64,000 nucleotides of DNA, from the NCBI GenBank assembly GCA_934747385.1, contig CAKVGK010000002.1, positions 310,001 to 374,000 of the forward strand, written 5' to 3'. The stretch is from an uncultured Clostridia bacterium. Lineage in GTDB: Bacteria > Bacillota > Clostridia > Christensenellales > UBA1242. A program made the translations under genes and the position numbers. A model generated the notes under the pieces. The model had not been told where the DNA came from, did no database searches, and worked only from the letters and a program-made list of their open reading frames with translations. Shown in pieces: positions 34,828 through 43,918 of the stretch (positions within the stretch are counted from its first letter, which is position 1; every line of letters begins with the position of its first letter).

Positions 34828-36597
34828 TTAATTTATTTTCTTGGTCAAATCTTTAAGTTTGGTTAAAAATTCCAATTGTTCGTCCTCGGTTGAGGCGGAA
34901 AGCATTTTTTGCTTTAATTTTTCGCGTTCCTGCTCCAAAGCATAGCGTTTAACCCTCTTGATTGTGTCGTTCAAGTACTCTGCAAACACTTTTTCGTCTG
35001 GAAAGGTGTAGTTTATAACCTTATCTATCAATGAATTGTTGTTAATTTGAAATTCATCAAACAGGCTTGCGATTGAAACATTTTTATTTTCTTCCAATTT
35101 TTGTTTTAAATACAAATACAAAGGTTTTAATTCGTCGTCGGCATTAAATATAACTTCCAGTTCGTTAAAATTTTCTATTTTCTTATGCAATATGCACGCA
35201 AGCAGCATTATTTTGCTTTCAAGCAGATAATTGTCAGTAACTGGTTCTAGCGGCAACTCTTCTTTAACTTGCTCTTGTTTAACAGCTGCAACAGAGTTGA
35301 GGCTTTTGCGCAATGCGTCGATTGGCACACGAACCAATTTTTGAACCACGCCAAGATATATTTCCTGCTCGGCTGGCGTTGAAAATTTTGATATGTAATT
35401 CAAACTTTCTTGAATATATTTTGTGCGGTCGGCGTTGTTGTTTAAGTCATACTTTTTGGCGCTATCGTTAAGCACAAAGTCAACGCAATCAATGGCAGAA
35501 CTTAGCATGTCCAAAAACTTTTCTTTGCCATATTTTTTAATAAATTCATCTGGGTCTTTTGCACCAACAAGGCGTACAACTTTAACGCTCAACCCGCCCT
35601 CTTTAAGCGTGTCTATTGCCTTATATGTTGCATTTGCACCAGCAGAGTCGCCATCTAAACACAGAATAACGTTTTCAACCAATTGTTTGATTTTTCGCAC
35701 ATGTTGGCTTGTTAACGCAGTGCCCATACAACCTATGGTATTTGTTATTCCCACTTGATGACAAGCAATAACGTCAATATGCCCTTCAACAATTACGATT
35801 GTGTCCAGCATATTGTTTTGTTTTTTCAAGTCGCGCACAAAGTTAAAACCAAACATGATTTCGCTTTTATTAAACACAACTGTTTGTGGAGTGTTTTTAT
35901 ATTTTGTGTGTTCAACATTTTGTTCAATTGATCTGCCAGAAAAGGCAACAACGTCGCCAAAGCCGTTAAAAATTGGGAAAATTAATCTTTTGCCATAGAA
36001 GTCAAAAATTCTGCCATTGTCCTCAGATTTACCAATAACGCCCGCTTTCATCATGTCTTCAGCAGAAAAACCGAGTTGTTTTAAATGCCTTGGAAGCCCG
36101 TCATAGTCAAGTGATGCGCCGATTTTAAACTTTGCTATCATTTCATCATTAATTCCGCGCGTGCGCAGATACTTGTATTGCTCTGTGTTGTGATTATTAA
36201 GCAAATTTTGGTGATAAAACTCTGTTGTTGCTCGCAAAATTTGATACACAATGTCACGCTCGCGCTTACGTTTTTGCATTTCAACATTGTCAACTTCGCT
36301 TGGCATTTGCAACCCTGCATTTTTTGCAAGCATTTCAACTGCGGTTAAAAAGTCAACATTCTCCATCTTCATAACTAAAGATATAACATTTCCGCTTTCA
36401 CCACAACCAAAGCATTTGTAAAATTGACCATCTTGTTTAATTGAAAAAGAAGGCGTTTTTTCGTTATGGAACGGACAGCATGCCCAAAAGTTCCCACCAC
36501 GCCTGTTAAGTGTTAAATATTTAGATGCCACGTCAACGATGTCGTTTTTTGCGCGAACTTCGTCAATAAAATCGCTTGGCAAACCACCTTTTATCAT
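34828..36597 (-). CDS. dnaG: DNA primase DnaG
   Basis: Synthesises RNA primers at the fork. N-terminal zinc-binding domain (CCPFHNEKTPSF and CFGCGESGNVI, about residues 40-65), TOPRIM core (VEGHIDVIACHQVGI, CLDGDSAGANATYKA) and a C-terminal helicase-interacting region. 589 residues is normal. First gene of the dnaG - sigma-like - rpoD - zinc-ribbon operon; Shine-Dalgarno GGGAGA. Confidence 0.98.
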   Translation of the reverse strand: MIKGGLPSDFIDEVRAKNDIVDVASKYLTLNRRGGNFWACCPFHNEKTPSFSIKQDGQFYKCFGCGESGNVISLVMKMENVDFLTAVEMLAKNAGLQMPSEVDNVEMQKRKRERDIVYQILRATTEFYHQNLLNNHNTEQYKYLRTRGINDEMIAKFKIGASLDYDGLPRHLKQLGFSAEDMMKAGVIGKSEDNGRIFDFYGKRLIFPIFNGFGDVVAFSGRSIEQNVEHTKYKNTPQTVVFNKSEIMFGFNFVRDLKKQNNMLDTIVIVEGHIDVIACHQVGITNTIGCMGTALTSQHVRKIKQLVENVILCLDGDSAGANATYKAIDTLKEGGLSVKVVRLVGAKDPDEFIKKYGKEKFLDMLSSAIDCVDFVLNDSAKKYDLNNNADRTKYIQESLNYISKFSTPAEQEIYLGVVQKLVRVPIDALRKSLNSVAAVKQEQVKEELPLEPVTDNYLLESKIMLLACILHKKIENFNELEVIFNADDELKPLYLYLKQKLEENKNVSIASLFDEFQINNNSLIDKVINYTFPDEKVFAEYLNDTIKRVKRYALEQEREKLKQKMLSASTEDEQLEFLTKLKDLTKKIN

Positions 36598-36800
36598 CAG
36601 TTCTCCCTACAATTTTCAAAATACTACACGAAAAAAAATATTCCTAACAAAAACTTAAATTTAATCAAAAAAAATTTAGATTGTTTTAATCAAAATATCT
36701 CTCTATATAACTCAATACTCCAAAGGATTAATTTCTCCTAAAATTTTTAAGAAATATTTTTTGACCAGTTCAATTTTTACCACAAAAACTGATTGATATA

Positions 36801-36822
36801 AAAAAGAAGGCATTCCGCCCTC
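36801..36822 (-). terminator. Terminator of the SHOCT-type gene
   Basis: GAGGGC/GCCTTC stem with one G-U pair, then T-run on minus. The 36598-36800 spacer upstream of dnaG shows no other clear feature. Confidence 0.65.
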
Positions 36823-37338
36823 TTATAGATTTTTGTTGATAACTTCCTCACGCAAACGATTGTATTCTTCTTCTGTTATCATATTTTTGCGTTTAAGTTC
36901 ATCGAGTTTTTCAATTTCGCTTTTAATGTAGTCCACTTTACTGGTGATTTCGTAATCGTTGTCGTGAAGGGTTATGTCCCCATTCTCGTCATGCTGTTTA
37001 AAATTTTGATTAAACAATTTTATGCGATATTGTTCTGTTATAACAATTTCAACCCAGAAAGCAACAAGCCAAACAATAATTCCGTTCAAAATGTTAACAA
37101 ACATAAGCACAACAAACAGCATTCTGTGGTCGGTCAGCCAATCTGTGCCCTTGTTCATAACGCAAAGGAAAATTGTGCCTGTTGTTATTGAAAGGACAAC
37201 TGAAATGCTGTCCAACACAACCGAATAAACAATCAATTGACCGCCAAAAATGTCCAAGCAAAGTTGAAGCACAGAAAGCAAACCTGAAACTAGGCATATT
37301 ATGCCAGAAATTAATAGTGTTTTTCTGCTATCTTTCAT
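36823..37338 (-). CDS. Membrane protein with C-terminal SHOCT-like domain
   Basis: Four hydrophobic helices in the first 105 residues, then a cytoplasmic tail with a charged segment and the SHOCT-type ending KLDELKRKNMITEEEYNRLREEVI. SHOCT motifs are short oligomerisation helices common on small membrane proteins. Strong Shine-Dalgarno AAGGAGA. It follows cysS by 9 bp and shares its transcript. Function unknown. Confidence 0.7.
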   Translation of the reverse strand: MKDSRKTLLISGIICLVSGLLSVLQLCLDIFGGQLIVYSVVLDSISVVLSITTGTIFLCVMNKGTDWLTDHRMLFVVLMFVNILNGIIVWLVAFWVEIVITEQYRIKLFNQNFKQHDENGDITLHDNDYEITSKVDYIKSEIEKLDELKRKNMITEEEYNRLREEVINKNL

Positions 37339-37347
37339 ACAATCTCC

Positions 37348-38763
37348 TTACTTAATTTTAAAAGTTGTTCCCTCTTTTGTATCAATCAACTCAACGCCCA
37401 TTTCTGCGAGTTTTGACCTTATTGCGTCTGCTGTGGCGTAATCTTTGGCAGCCTTTGCCTGTTTGCGCTCCTCAATCATATTTTCAATGGTCTGCTTTAA
37501 TTGCGAGTCAATTTCAGGTTGCTTTGGCTCTGTTGTTTCAAATGCAGAGTCCAAATTTAAGCCCAAAACCTTGTCGAAAGACAAAACCAATGCTAATTTT
37601 GTGCCGTCATTCGTGTCTGTTTTCAGCACGTCATACAGGGTTGTTAAAGCAAAAGAAGTGTTGAGGTCATTTTCAAGTGCTTGCTTAAATTGAAGGTTGA
37701 ATTTATCAAAATCTGCTTGATTGATTTGTTTATCTTGCCTATTTAAGCCTGAAATACGCTTAATAAGTTTTGAATATGCCGATTTTGCAGTTTCCAAGCC
37801 AACAATTGAGTAAACAAGTTGTTTGCGATAGTGCGATTGGAGGCAGAAAAGTTTGTAAACCATGGAACTGAATCCAAGTTCATTGAGCCTTGTTAAAGTC
37901 AAAAAGTCGCCAGAAGACTTGCTCATTTTGCCAGATTTTGTGTTCAAATGTTCAACATGGAACCAATATTTGCACCATGGATGACCAAGATAACTTTCTG
38001 TTTGAGCAATTTCGTTTGTGTGGTGTGGGAATTTGTTATCAACCCCACCGCAGTGAATATCTAGATATTCTCCCAAAAATTTGTAAGATATACCAGAACA
38101 TTCAATGTGCCAACCAGGGTAACCAACGCCCCAAGGGCTATCCCATTTTAATGCATGATTTTCAAATTTAGATTTTGTAAACCAAAGCACAAAGTCATTT
38201 TGATTGCGTTTGCCTTCATCTTCAGTTACGCTATCACGCGCACCAACAACCATTTCGTCTTGATTTTGATTGCCAAAACGATAATATTCTTTTAGTTTTG
38301 AAGTGTCAAAATACACATTGCCATTGCTGATGTAAGCATAACCTTTTTCAAGCAAAACAGTGATAATTTTGATATATTCATCAATGCATGAAGTTGCAGG
38401 TGCTACTTTTTTTGGCCAAGCCAAATTCAAACTTGCAAAATCTGCTTTGAATGCGTCAGTGTACTCTTTTGCAATGTCCATAACTGATTTGTGTTCGCGT
38501 TCCGCACCTATGAGCATTTTATCTTCACCATCGTCGCTGTCGCCAGACAAATGCCCTACGTCTGTAATATTCATGGCACGCACAACATTGTAACCTAGAT
38601 AATTGAGCGCTTTTTCAAGCACGTCTTCCATAATGTATGAACGCAAATTGCCAATGTGCGCAAAATGATATACAGTTGGTCCACATGTATACATTGTTAC
38701 CTTGTCGCTAGAATATGGCACAAAATCTTCAATTTGCCTGCTTGTTGAGTTGTATAATTTCAT
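37348..38763 (-). CDS. cysS: Cysteinyl-tRNA synthetase
   Basis: Class Ia synthetase that charges tRNA-Cys. Zinc and ATP site TCGPTVYHFAHIGNLRSY (HIGH-type), ECS and HTNE zinc-ligand segments (HIECSGISYKF, HHTNEIAQTE), and KMSKSSGDFLT. 471 residues is normal. No T-box is visible in the 200 bp upstream. Confidence 0.98.
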   Translation of the reverse strand: MKLYNSTSRQIEDFVPYSSDKVTMYTCGPTVYHFAHIGNLRSYIMEDVLEKALNYLGYNVVRAMNITDVGHLSGDSDDGEDKMLIGAEREHKSVMDIAKEYTDAFKADFASLNLAWPKKVAPATSCIDEYIKIITVLLEKGYAYISNGNVYFDTSKLKEYYRFGNQNQDEMVVGARDSVTEDEGKRNQNDFVLWFTKSKFENHALKWDSPWGVGYPGWHIECSGISYKFLGEYLDIHCGGVDNKFPHHTNEIAQTESYLGHPWCKYWFHVEHLNTKSGKMSKSSGDFLTLTRLNELGFSSMVYKLFCLQSHYRKQLVYSIVGLETAKSAYSKLIKRISGLNRQDKQINQADFDKFNLQFKQALENDLNTSFALTTLYDVLKTDTNDGTKLALVLSFDKVLGLNLDSAFETTEPKQPEIDSQLKQTIENMIEERKQAKAAKDYATADAIRSKLAEMGVELIDTKEGTTFKIK

Positions 38764-38912
38764 AATCCCTCTATTATATTATAATTAAATTATTATACCC
38801 ATATGCCAACAATAAGTCAAATATAAAATGTAACGTGGCGAATACAATAATGAAAAATTTTAAATCCATATTTATTTTATTTAAAAAAATTAAAAAAAGT
38901 AATAAAAAAATG

Positions 38913-38941
38913 TTGACATAAAACTTTTGTTATGGTATATT
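38913..38941 (+). promoter_or_regulatory. Promoter of the tRNA pair
   Basis: TTGACA (38913-38918), 17 bp with TG at the extended -10 position, TATATT (38936-38941). Confidence 0.8.
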
Positions 38942-38963
38942 AATTACGTTGCAATCGCATATG

Positions 38964-39038
38964 GGAGATTAGCGCAGTTGGTAGAGTACCTGCCTTACAA
39001 GCAGAGGGTCACAGGTTCGAGTCCTGTATCTCCCACCA
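38964..39038 (+). tRNA. tRNA-Val (UAC)
   Basis: Cloverleaf with acceptor GGGAGAT/ATCTCCC, anticodon loop CTTACAA (anticodon TAC) and T-arm CAGGTTCGAGTCCTG. CCA is encoded. The D-stem (GCGC/GAGT) and the first anticodon-stem pair are imperfect compared with typical tRNA-Val. Confidence 0.95.
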
Positions 39039-39054
39039 TACGATTGCATTTTAT

Positions 39055-39129
39055 GCGGGAGTGGCTCAGTGGTAGAGCGTTGCCTTGCCAAGGCAAATGT
39101 CGCGAGTTCGAATCTCGTCTTCCGCTCCA
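39055..39129 (+). tRNA. tRNA-Gly (GCC)
   Basis: Acceptor GCGGGAG/CTTCCGC (one G-U pair), anticodon loop TTGCCAA (GCC), T-arm GCGAGTTCGAATCTCGT, encoded CCA. It lies 16 bp after tRNA-Val in one transcript. Confidence 0.96.
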
Positions 39130-39132
39130 TTT

Positions 39133-39156
39133 ACTCGGTTTTGCCGAGTTTTTTTA
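39133..39156 (+). terminator. Terminator of the tRNA operon
   Basis: ACTCGG/CCGAGT stem with T7. Confidence 0.85.
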
Positions 39157-39157
39157 T

Positions 39158-39187
39158 AAAAAAGAAGCAATTTATTGCTTCTTTTTT
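39158..39187 (-). terminator. Terminator of the Cys-rich gene
   Basis: GAAGCAA-TTTA-TTGCTTC flanked by A- and T-runs. Confidence 0.75.
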
Positions 39188-39188
39188 G

Positions 39189-39425
39189 CTATGCTTTGCA
39201 GTTTTTTGTTGTTTTGGTGCCACAATTTGAACAACTTTTTGTTGTTTTGGTGCTGCAAGACTTTGTTGGGTGTGGAGCACACTTCTCTTTCCCTGCACAA
39301 TTTGAACAAGATTTTGTGCTTTTACTGCCACTTGTCATGTCACTTGCCTTTTCATTTGAACAATTTGAATATGACTTTTCTGCTTTACAAGAATTGTCCT
39401 TTTCCTTTTTCTTTTTACCGAACAT
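39189..39425 (-). CDS. Small Cys/Lys/Ser-rich repeat protein, 78 aa
   Basis: Nine cysteines in 78 residues, most in repeats of the form (T)KSCSNC or TKTTKSC; the C-terminus is TKTTKNCKA. The N-terminus MFGKKKKEKD is strongly basic. CxxC pairs suggest metal binding or a modified peptide, but no radical-SAM or other maturase gene is adjacent. An excellent Shine-Dalgarno AAAGGAGA and a dedicated terminator support a real single-gene unit. The repeat-like DNA favours slippage, so length may vary between strains. Confidence 0.65.
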   Translation of the reverse strand: MFGKKKKEKDNSCKAEKSYSNCSNEKASDMTSGSKSTKSCSNCAGKEKCAPHPTKSCSTKTTKSCSNCGTKTTKNCKA

Positions 39426-39590
39426 ACAATCTCCTTTTATGTAGTTTTCCTACACAATTAGTATGCCCCAATTAAAGGCATAAAATTCATTTCTAATCGA
39501 GTTGGATTAAATTTATCATCACAAAAAACCTAAATAAACCAAATTATTTCTCATACACTCATAAATATGGTTTGTTGTTAAAGACAATAA

Positions 39591-39622
39591 AAAAAAGAAC
39601 ACAATATGTAGTGCTCTTTTTT
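39591..39622 (-). terminator. Terminator of the yloU-fakA unit
   Basis: AAAAAAGAGCAC/GTGTTCTTTTTT stem-loop on minus with T-run. Confidence 0.7.
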
Positions 39623-39639
39623 AAAATTATATACCAAAT

Positions 39640-41274
39640 CTATTCAACTGAAACGATATAGTAGTAAACTGGTTGACCGCCAAAAATCACTGTTGCGTCA
39701 CAATTTGGGAAGGATTCTTCCAATCTTGATTGCATATTCATAGCGTCTTCCTCGGTTACTCCGTCGCCATAGAAAAGGGTTATATTGCTTGAATTTTCAT
39801 TAACAATTTTACCAACCAAATCTATAGTTGTGTCTGCCACATTTTTGCCAATTGTGAGGACGGAATGATTGTCCAACCCCATAATGTCGCCCACTGTTAC
39901 GTCCAAGCCGTCCACATTTGTGGTGCGAACTGCATATGTAACTGAGCCTGAAGAAACAGATTCAATGGCTGATTTCATGTTTTCAATATTTTCATCTATG
40001 CTTGCCTGAGAATCAAACGCAACAACCGCGCTTACTCCTTCTGGAATGCTACGAGTTGGAATAACAATCAAATTTTTGTCTGTTATATCATTTGCCTGAT
40101 TTGCTGACATTATAATGTTTTTGTTATTTGGGAACACAAAAATATTTTTTGCGTTAACTTGGTCGGCTGCTGTGGCAATATCGTTTGCACTTGGATTCAT
40201 TGTTTGACCGCCGCTAATGATATAGTCAACGTCAATATCTTTAAACACACTATTCAAGCCGTCGCCTGCAGCAACTGCAATCATGCCATATTCTTTTAAA
40301 GGTGCTTTTTCTGCCTGCTTGCGAAGTTGACGATTTTGCTCAAGCATATTTTCAATTTTAACGCCATTAAGTTCGCCAAGTTGAAGTGCATAGCCCAATG
40401 CCCTGTTAGGTTCGTTTGTGTGAACATGAACTTTGATAAGTTGCAAATCACCAATGCAAAGCACACTATCACCAATTTCCATCAAGCGTGAACGCAATGT
40501 GTTAATATCTGCATCTGTTGTTTTTTCAAAAATGTTAACAATAAAGAATTCTGTGCAATAAGCATACTTAATGTCCGCCAAAGACTTGAAATTAAGGTGC
40601 ATTTCCTCGCTTGTGATTTCCTTTTCAACATTGTTAACAAACTCAACTTCGGCACATTCTCCTGTTAAAGCCTTGTAAAAACCGCTGAAAATAAACATTA
40701 AACCGCGACCGCCAGCGTCAACCACACCCGCTTTTTTAAGAACAGGCAACAAATCTGGTGTCATTTGCAGAGTTGCTTCGCCATGAGCAATAATTTCATT
40801 CAAAAACTCTTCAAAAGACTTGCTGTTGCGAACTGCCTGTTTTGACCTTTCTGCCATTGCTTTGATAACTGTTAAAATTGTGCCTTCTTTTGGAACGGTT
40901 ACTGCCTTATAAGCCATGTCTGCGCCTGATTGCACTGCGCGTGCAAAAGCCTTGATGTCAATTTCATTTTCACAAGACATCAACGCTGAGCACATACCTT
41001 TGATGATCTGAGAAGTGATAACGCCGCTGTTGCCTCTTGCGCCTTTGAGAGCGCCTCGGTTAAAAGCCACGCAGATTGCTTCAATAGTGTTGCTTTCGCA
41101 AGCATTCATTTCTGCTGCTGCACTTTTTAAAGTTAAACTCATGTTTGTGCCTGTGTCTCCATCTGGCACTGGGAAAACGTTAAGTGCGTCTATACCCTCT
41201 CTATTTTCTTCCACCAAAGAAAATGCCGTTGCAAACATTTTCCTCAAATCGGAACCATTTATTGTTTTGTTCAT
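39640..41274 (-). CDS. fakA: DAK2-domain fatty acid kinase FakA (YloV)
   Basis: Phosphorylates FakB-bound fatty acids for use in phospholipid synthesis. N-terminal DAK2 nucleotide site FPVPDGDTGTNMSLTL (Asp ligands) and GARGNSGVI, then the FakA middle and C-terminal DegV-like domain. 544 residues is normal. It follows the Asp23-family gene by 12 bp, the standard yloU-yloV pairing. No fakB lies in the window. Confidence 0.93.
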   Translation of the reverse strand: MNKTINGSDLRKMFATAFSLVEENREGIDALNVFPVPDGDTGTNMSLTLKSAAAEMNACESNTIEAICVAFNRGALKGARGNSGVITSQIIKGMCSALMSCENEIDIKAFARAVQSGADMAYKAVTVPKEGTILTVIKAMAERSKQAVRNSKSFEEFLNEIIAHGEATLQMTPDLLPVLKKAGVVDAGGRGLMFIFSGFYKALTGECAEVEFVNNVEKEITSEEMHLNFKSLADIKYAYCTEFFIVNIFEKTTDADINTLRSRLMEIGDSVLCIGDLQLIKVHVHTNEPNRALGYALQLGELNGVKIENMLEQNRQLRKQAEKAPLKEYGMIAVAAGDGLNSVFKDIDVDYIISGGQTMNPSANDIATAADQVNAKNIFVFPNNKNIIMSANQANDITDKNLIVIPTRSIPEGVSAVVAFDSQASIDENIENMKSAIESVSSGSVTYAVRTTNVDGLDVTVGDIMGLDNHSVLTIGKNVADTTIDLVGKIVNENSSNITLFYGDGVTEEDAMNMQSRLEESFPNCDATVIFGGQPVYYYIVSVE

Positions 41275-41286
41275 TAAAATTTACTC

Positions 41287-41634
41287 CTATACGCGAACGT
41301 CTACGATATGAACAACAACGCTTTTCACCAGCATACCGGAGAACCTCTCCACTGAATACTTGACGCTTTGTTTGATTGATGAAGCCACTGCACTGGCTGA
41401 AACGCCGCAATGTTTCATAATCACGTAGACATCGATAATCATACTATCATTTTGAATATTGGTTACAACAACACCCTTGTGAGCTGTTGTTAATGCATTC
41501 CCTTTAAAAAAACTACGTTGAGATACCAAACCAACAACGCCAACGCACTCTAAAACAGAAACAGCAGCAACCTTGCTGATTGCGAGTTTACTGATACTGA
41601 TTTTGCCAAACGTGTTAAACGTAGTAAGTTTCAT
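41287..41634 (-). CDS. Asp23/Gls24-family protein YloU
   Basis: 115 residues with the alternating beta/alpha pattern of Asp23 proteins: SISKLAISKVAAVSVLECVGVVGL and VDVYVIMKHCGVSASAVASSIKQSVKYSVE, ending VHIVDVRV. These proteins are linked to envelope stress and FakA. Shine-Dalgarno GGAGAG. Divergent from rpmB, the usual arrangement in Firmicutes. Confidence 0.9.
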   Translation of the reverse strand: MKLTTFNTFGKISISKLAISKVAAVSVLECVGVVGLVSQRSFFKGNALTTAHKGVVVTNIQNDSMIIDVYVIMKHCGVSASAVASSIKQSVKYSVERFSGMLVKSVVVHIVDVRV

Positions 41635-41651
41635 TACACTCTCCGTAGCTT

Positions 41652-41680
41652 AGTATACAATACTATTTAAAATTTTGCAA
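41652..41680 (-). promoter_or_regulatory. Promoter of yloU-fakA
   Basis: TTGCAA (41675-41680), 17 bp, TATACT (41652-41657) on minus. Confidence 0.7.
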
Positions 41681-41900
41681 TCAAATTTTAATATTTTTGC
41701 CAAATTTGTTTGACATTTGAAAAACCCTTTTTCTTTTTTCCAGTTTTTGGCAATTATTTTGATTATTTCACTTTAATGTATGCATCTTTTTGCTTAGTTT
41801 GCTCTATTTGGCTAATTATAAACGCTTTTTGCCATGAATCACCCAACACTCACCCTCTTTGCTCTTGTTGAAACAAATTTTTCCAATTTACAAAAAACAC

Positions 41901-41929
41901 TTGCATTTTCTTTTAATGTGTGTTAATAT
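41901..41929 (+). promoter_or_regulatory. Promoter of rpmB
   Basis: TTGCAT (41901-41906), 17 bp, TAATAT (41924-41929). The 41681-41900 stretch between the divergent promoters shows nothing else I recognise. Confidence 0.7.
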
Positions 41930-41963
41930 AGGCAAGTAATTGAAGAATTTATGGAGGTAACAA

Positions 41964-42149
41964 ATGAAAGTTTGCGAAGTATGCGGAAAAGGTCGCAGTT
42001 CAGGCAACAATGTTAGCCACAGCATGCGCCATACAAAAAGAACTTTTGATGCTAATATACAAAAAGTTGATGTAGAGTTAGATGGTAAAAAAGGCAAAAA
42101 GAACATCTGCGCTAGTTGTTTGAAAACAATGAAAAAAGAAAGCAAATAA
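41964..42149 (+). CDS. rpmB: 50S ribosomal protein L28 (bL28), zinc-ribbon form
   Basis: 61 residues starting KVCEVCGKGRSSGNNVSHSMRHTKR, with CxxC near the start and CASC near the end, the C+ zinc-binding form of L28. Shine-Dalgarno ATGGAGGT. The last 25 bp region of the gene is repeated exactly at 42211-42235 (see repeat entry). Confidence 0.97.
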   Translation: MKVCEVCGKGRSSGNNVSHSMRHTKRTFDANIQKVDVELDGKKGKKNICASCLKTMKKESK

Positions 42150-42235
42150 GTTTGAGTGTATATCTCAAACTTTTTTTCTTGTTTCTGTTACGAGCAAAGC
42201 GAGTTTCAACAAACAATGAAAAAAGAAAGCAAATA
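42124..42235. repeat. 25 bp direct repeat of the rpmB 3' end
   Basis: The 25 bases at 42124-42148 (AAACAATGAAAAAAG followed by AAAGCAAATA), within the end of rpmB, recur without mismatch at 42211-42235, after the terminator. The 87 bp between the repeat starts carry the rpmB terminator and an unrelated stretch. Confidence 0.85.
42150..42177 (+). terminator. rpmB terminator
   Basis: GTTTGAG/CTCAAAC stem with T7. A second hairpin (AAAAAAGAAAG/CTTTCTTTTTTT, about 42220-42247) formed by the repeat copy could end transcripts from either side. Confidence 0.85.
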
Positions 42236-42312
42236 GTCTTTCTTTTTTTGTCGATAAATGTGAAGATTAACATTTTCGACTAAATAGAAATCAAAATAAT
42301 ACTTTCTTTTTG

Positions 42313-43515
42313 TTATCTTGAATTGCTGGCTATTTGTTGACGTTCCAGCAAAGATGATTTGCTCAACTCACATTTGGTGATTAAAGCGTTTGTTATTTCG
42401 TCAGATAGTGTGATATATGCCAAATTTTTGTAGTCAAATAGGTTTAAAAGTTGTCTATTGAAGGCGTGCCTTGAATTATTGTGAACAAACATGTCCTCAA
42501 TCTTGTTATTTATGTTACTTTTGTCAGTAAGCAAGGAATTGCCCACAATGCTTACAAAATCGTGCCCAGCGCCAAACAAAATAACCTTTTCGCTGCCATT
42601 GTCCAAATTGGCGAAGTTGACGCTGTTTATTTCGTTGGTTGAGTCGCAAAGCATTGTTTCTTTCCAACTGGTTTTTGGCTCTACAATAATTTTATTCTTT
42701 AAAGTGGTTTTCAGGGTTTGAAAATCCTGATTTTTTACTGCCAAATCGTTTGTCAATTTGTCAATTTCAACAATGTCTGTTTTTTTAGCCTTAGCTTGGT
42801 GTTTTTCCCTTTCATAATATGGTGATTCACAACTATAATAATTAAATATTGCCTCTTCCTCGCCTACCTCAATGTTAAACGACACCGCAGGGTAATATTC
42901 CATGGTAGTTATGTCTTTTGTGCCCTCAATGTAGGTTTGACTGAAATTGTGAACCTTAACATAGGAAGCAAATCCGTAATATTTAACATTTTTTAAAATG
43001 TCCAGTGTGGTTTGCTCATCCAGTTCGGTTAACAGTCTAGAACGAATCATTTCTTCCAAACTTGACACAATTTGCGAGCCTGCGCTGTGCGCAAACATAA
43101 TAAGGTTCGCAAGTGGGTGGAAATAGTCCTTTTGTGAGGACTTGGCAAGACGAATTTCTTCCTCAACGAGTGGACTGATTGAGATGTATAATTTTTCAAC
43201 GTCTTCCAACATTTCATCGTTCAAAATTTGACCGGACGCCCTTCGATTGTAAGTGCAAACAACCAAATTTTGCTTGTAAAAAAATGATAAGCAATCAAAG
43301 TCCTCAAAAATGTGGAGATTCTTGTTGTCCAAATCCACTTTGTTCAGCAATTTGTATACTATTTTTGCATAAGAGTTGGCCTGTTCTGGGTGGGTGGTTA
43401 AGTTGCCGCCAAAAATTAAAATTGTGGGTTTTGTGAACTTGTAATTTTCAAAATCTACGCTTTCCCAATGGTTTTCCGCTGCTCTTTTACGTCTGCCACA
43501 AAATATTTTTTCCAT
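42313..43515 (-). CDS. Unknown 400 aa protein, possibly alpha/beta-hydrolase fold
   Basis: Begins with a basic stretch (CGRRKRAAENHW), then ILIFGGNLTTHPEQANSYAKIVY, which looks like a first strand plus oxyanion-type loop. MFAHSAGSQIVSSLEEM near residue 140 has the Ser in an (A)HSAGS nucleophile-elbow context of alpha/beta hydrolases. A later LFGAGHDFVS could carry the His. No signal peptide. Good Shine-Dalgarno AAAGGAAG. I cannot name a family; the hydrolase idea rests on the elbow motif alone. Confidence 0.6.
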   Translation of the reverse strand: MEKIFCGRRKRAAENHWESVDFENYKFTKPTILIFGGNLTTHPEQANSYAKIVYKLLNKVDLDNKNLHIFEDFDCLSFFYKQNLVVCTYNRRASGQILNDEMLEDVEKLYISISPLVEEEIRLAKSSQKDYFHPLANLIMFAHSAGSQIVSSLEEMIRSRLLTELDEQTTLDILKNVKYYGFASYVKVHNFSQTYIEGTKDITTMEYYPAVSFNIEVGEEEAIFNYYSCESPYYEREKHQAKAKKTDIVEIDKLTNDLAVKNQDFQTLKTTLKNKIIVEPKTSWKETMLCDSTNEINSVNFANLDNGSEKVILFGAGHDFVSIVGNSLLTDKSNINNKIEDMFVHNNSRHAFNRQLLNLFDYKNLAYITLSDEITNALITKCELSKSSLLERQQIASNSR

Positions 43516-43893
43516 AATGCTTCCTTTGATTTTATTATATCAAAAATATGCAATCTGTCAACACCTGAGCGCTTTGGAGACAGGTTTTAGTGTGAAATAT
43601 GTCACATAACTGAACTTTTAAAGGCTTTTGACTGTTTGGTTTGGAAATTAAACTGAACGTTTCAAATTGCCACAACTTTAACATTTTTAGGTTGTTTTTA
43701 ATAAATATAGTGTATGAGAATATATTGTTGGAAAGCACCAAAAATTTTGCGTCCATTATTAAAATTGTTTTTTAAAAAATGTATTTATTATACAAAATAA
43801 AGCATTTGTATCTAGACAATTAAAACTATCTTACCATTTTTTAATTTTTACGACATTTGATTTTACGCATTTGTTTTATGTTTTTACGGCATT
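43516..43893. other. AT-rich spacer downstream of dnaJ
   Basis: About 380 bp between dnaJ and the 400 aa gene. A 73-codon minus-strand frame exists (43535-43756) but has no ribosome-binding site or family signal. I see nothing else supportable. Confidence 0.5.
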
Positions 43894-43918
43894 AAAAAAA
43901 CTAGTCACCTAGTTTTTT
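43894..43918 (-). terminator. Terminator of the hrcA-dnaJ operon
   Basis: AAAAAACTAG-GTGA-CTAGTTTTTT; it overlaps the last codons and the stop of dnaJ. Confidence 0.8.

Noticed and set aside
38764..38912. T-box in front of cysS
   Set aside because: No AGGGTGGNACCGCG motif or Stem I signature found; only AT-rich spacer.
43535..43756. 73-codon minus-strand frame downstream of the 400 aa gene
   Set aside because: No Shine-Dalgarno, no recognisable family, AT-rich composition as expected by chance.
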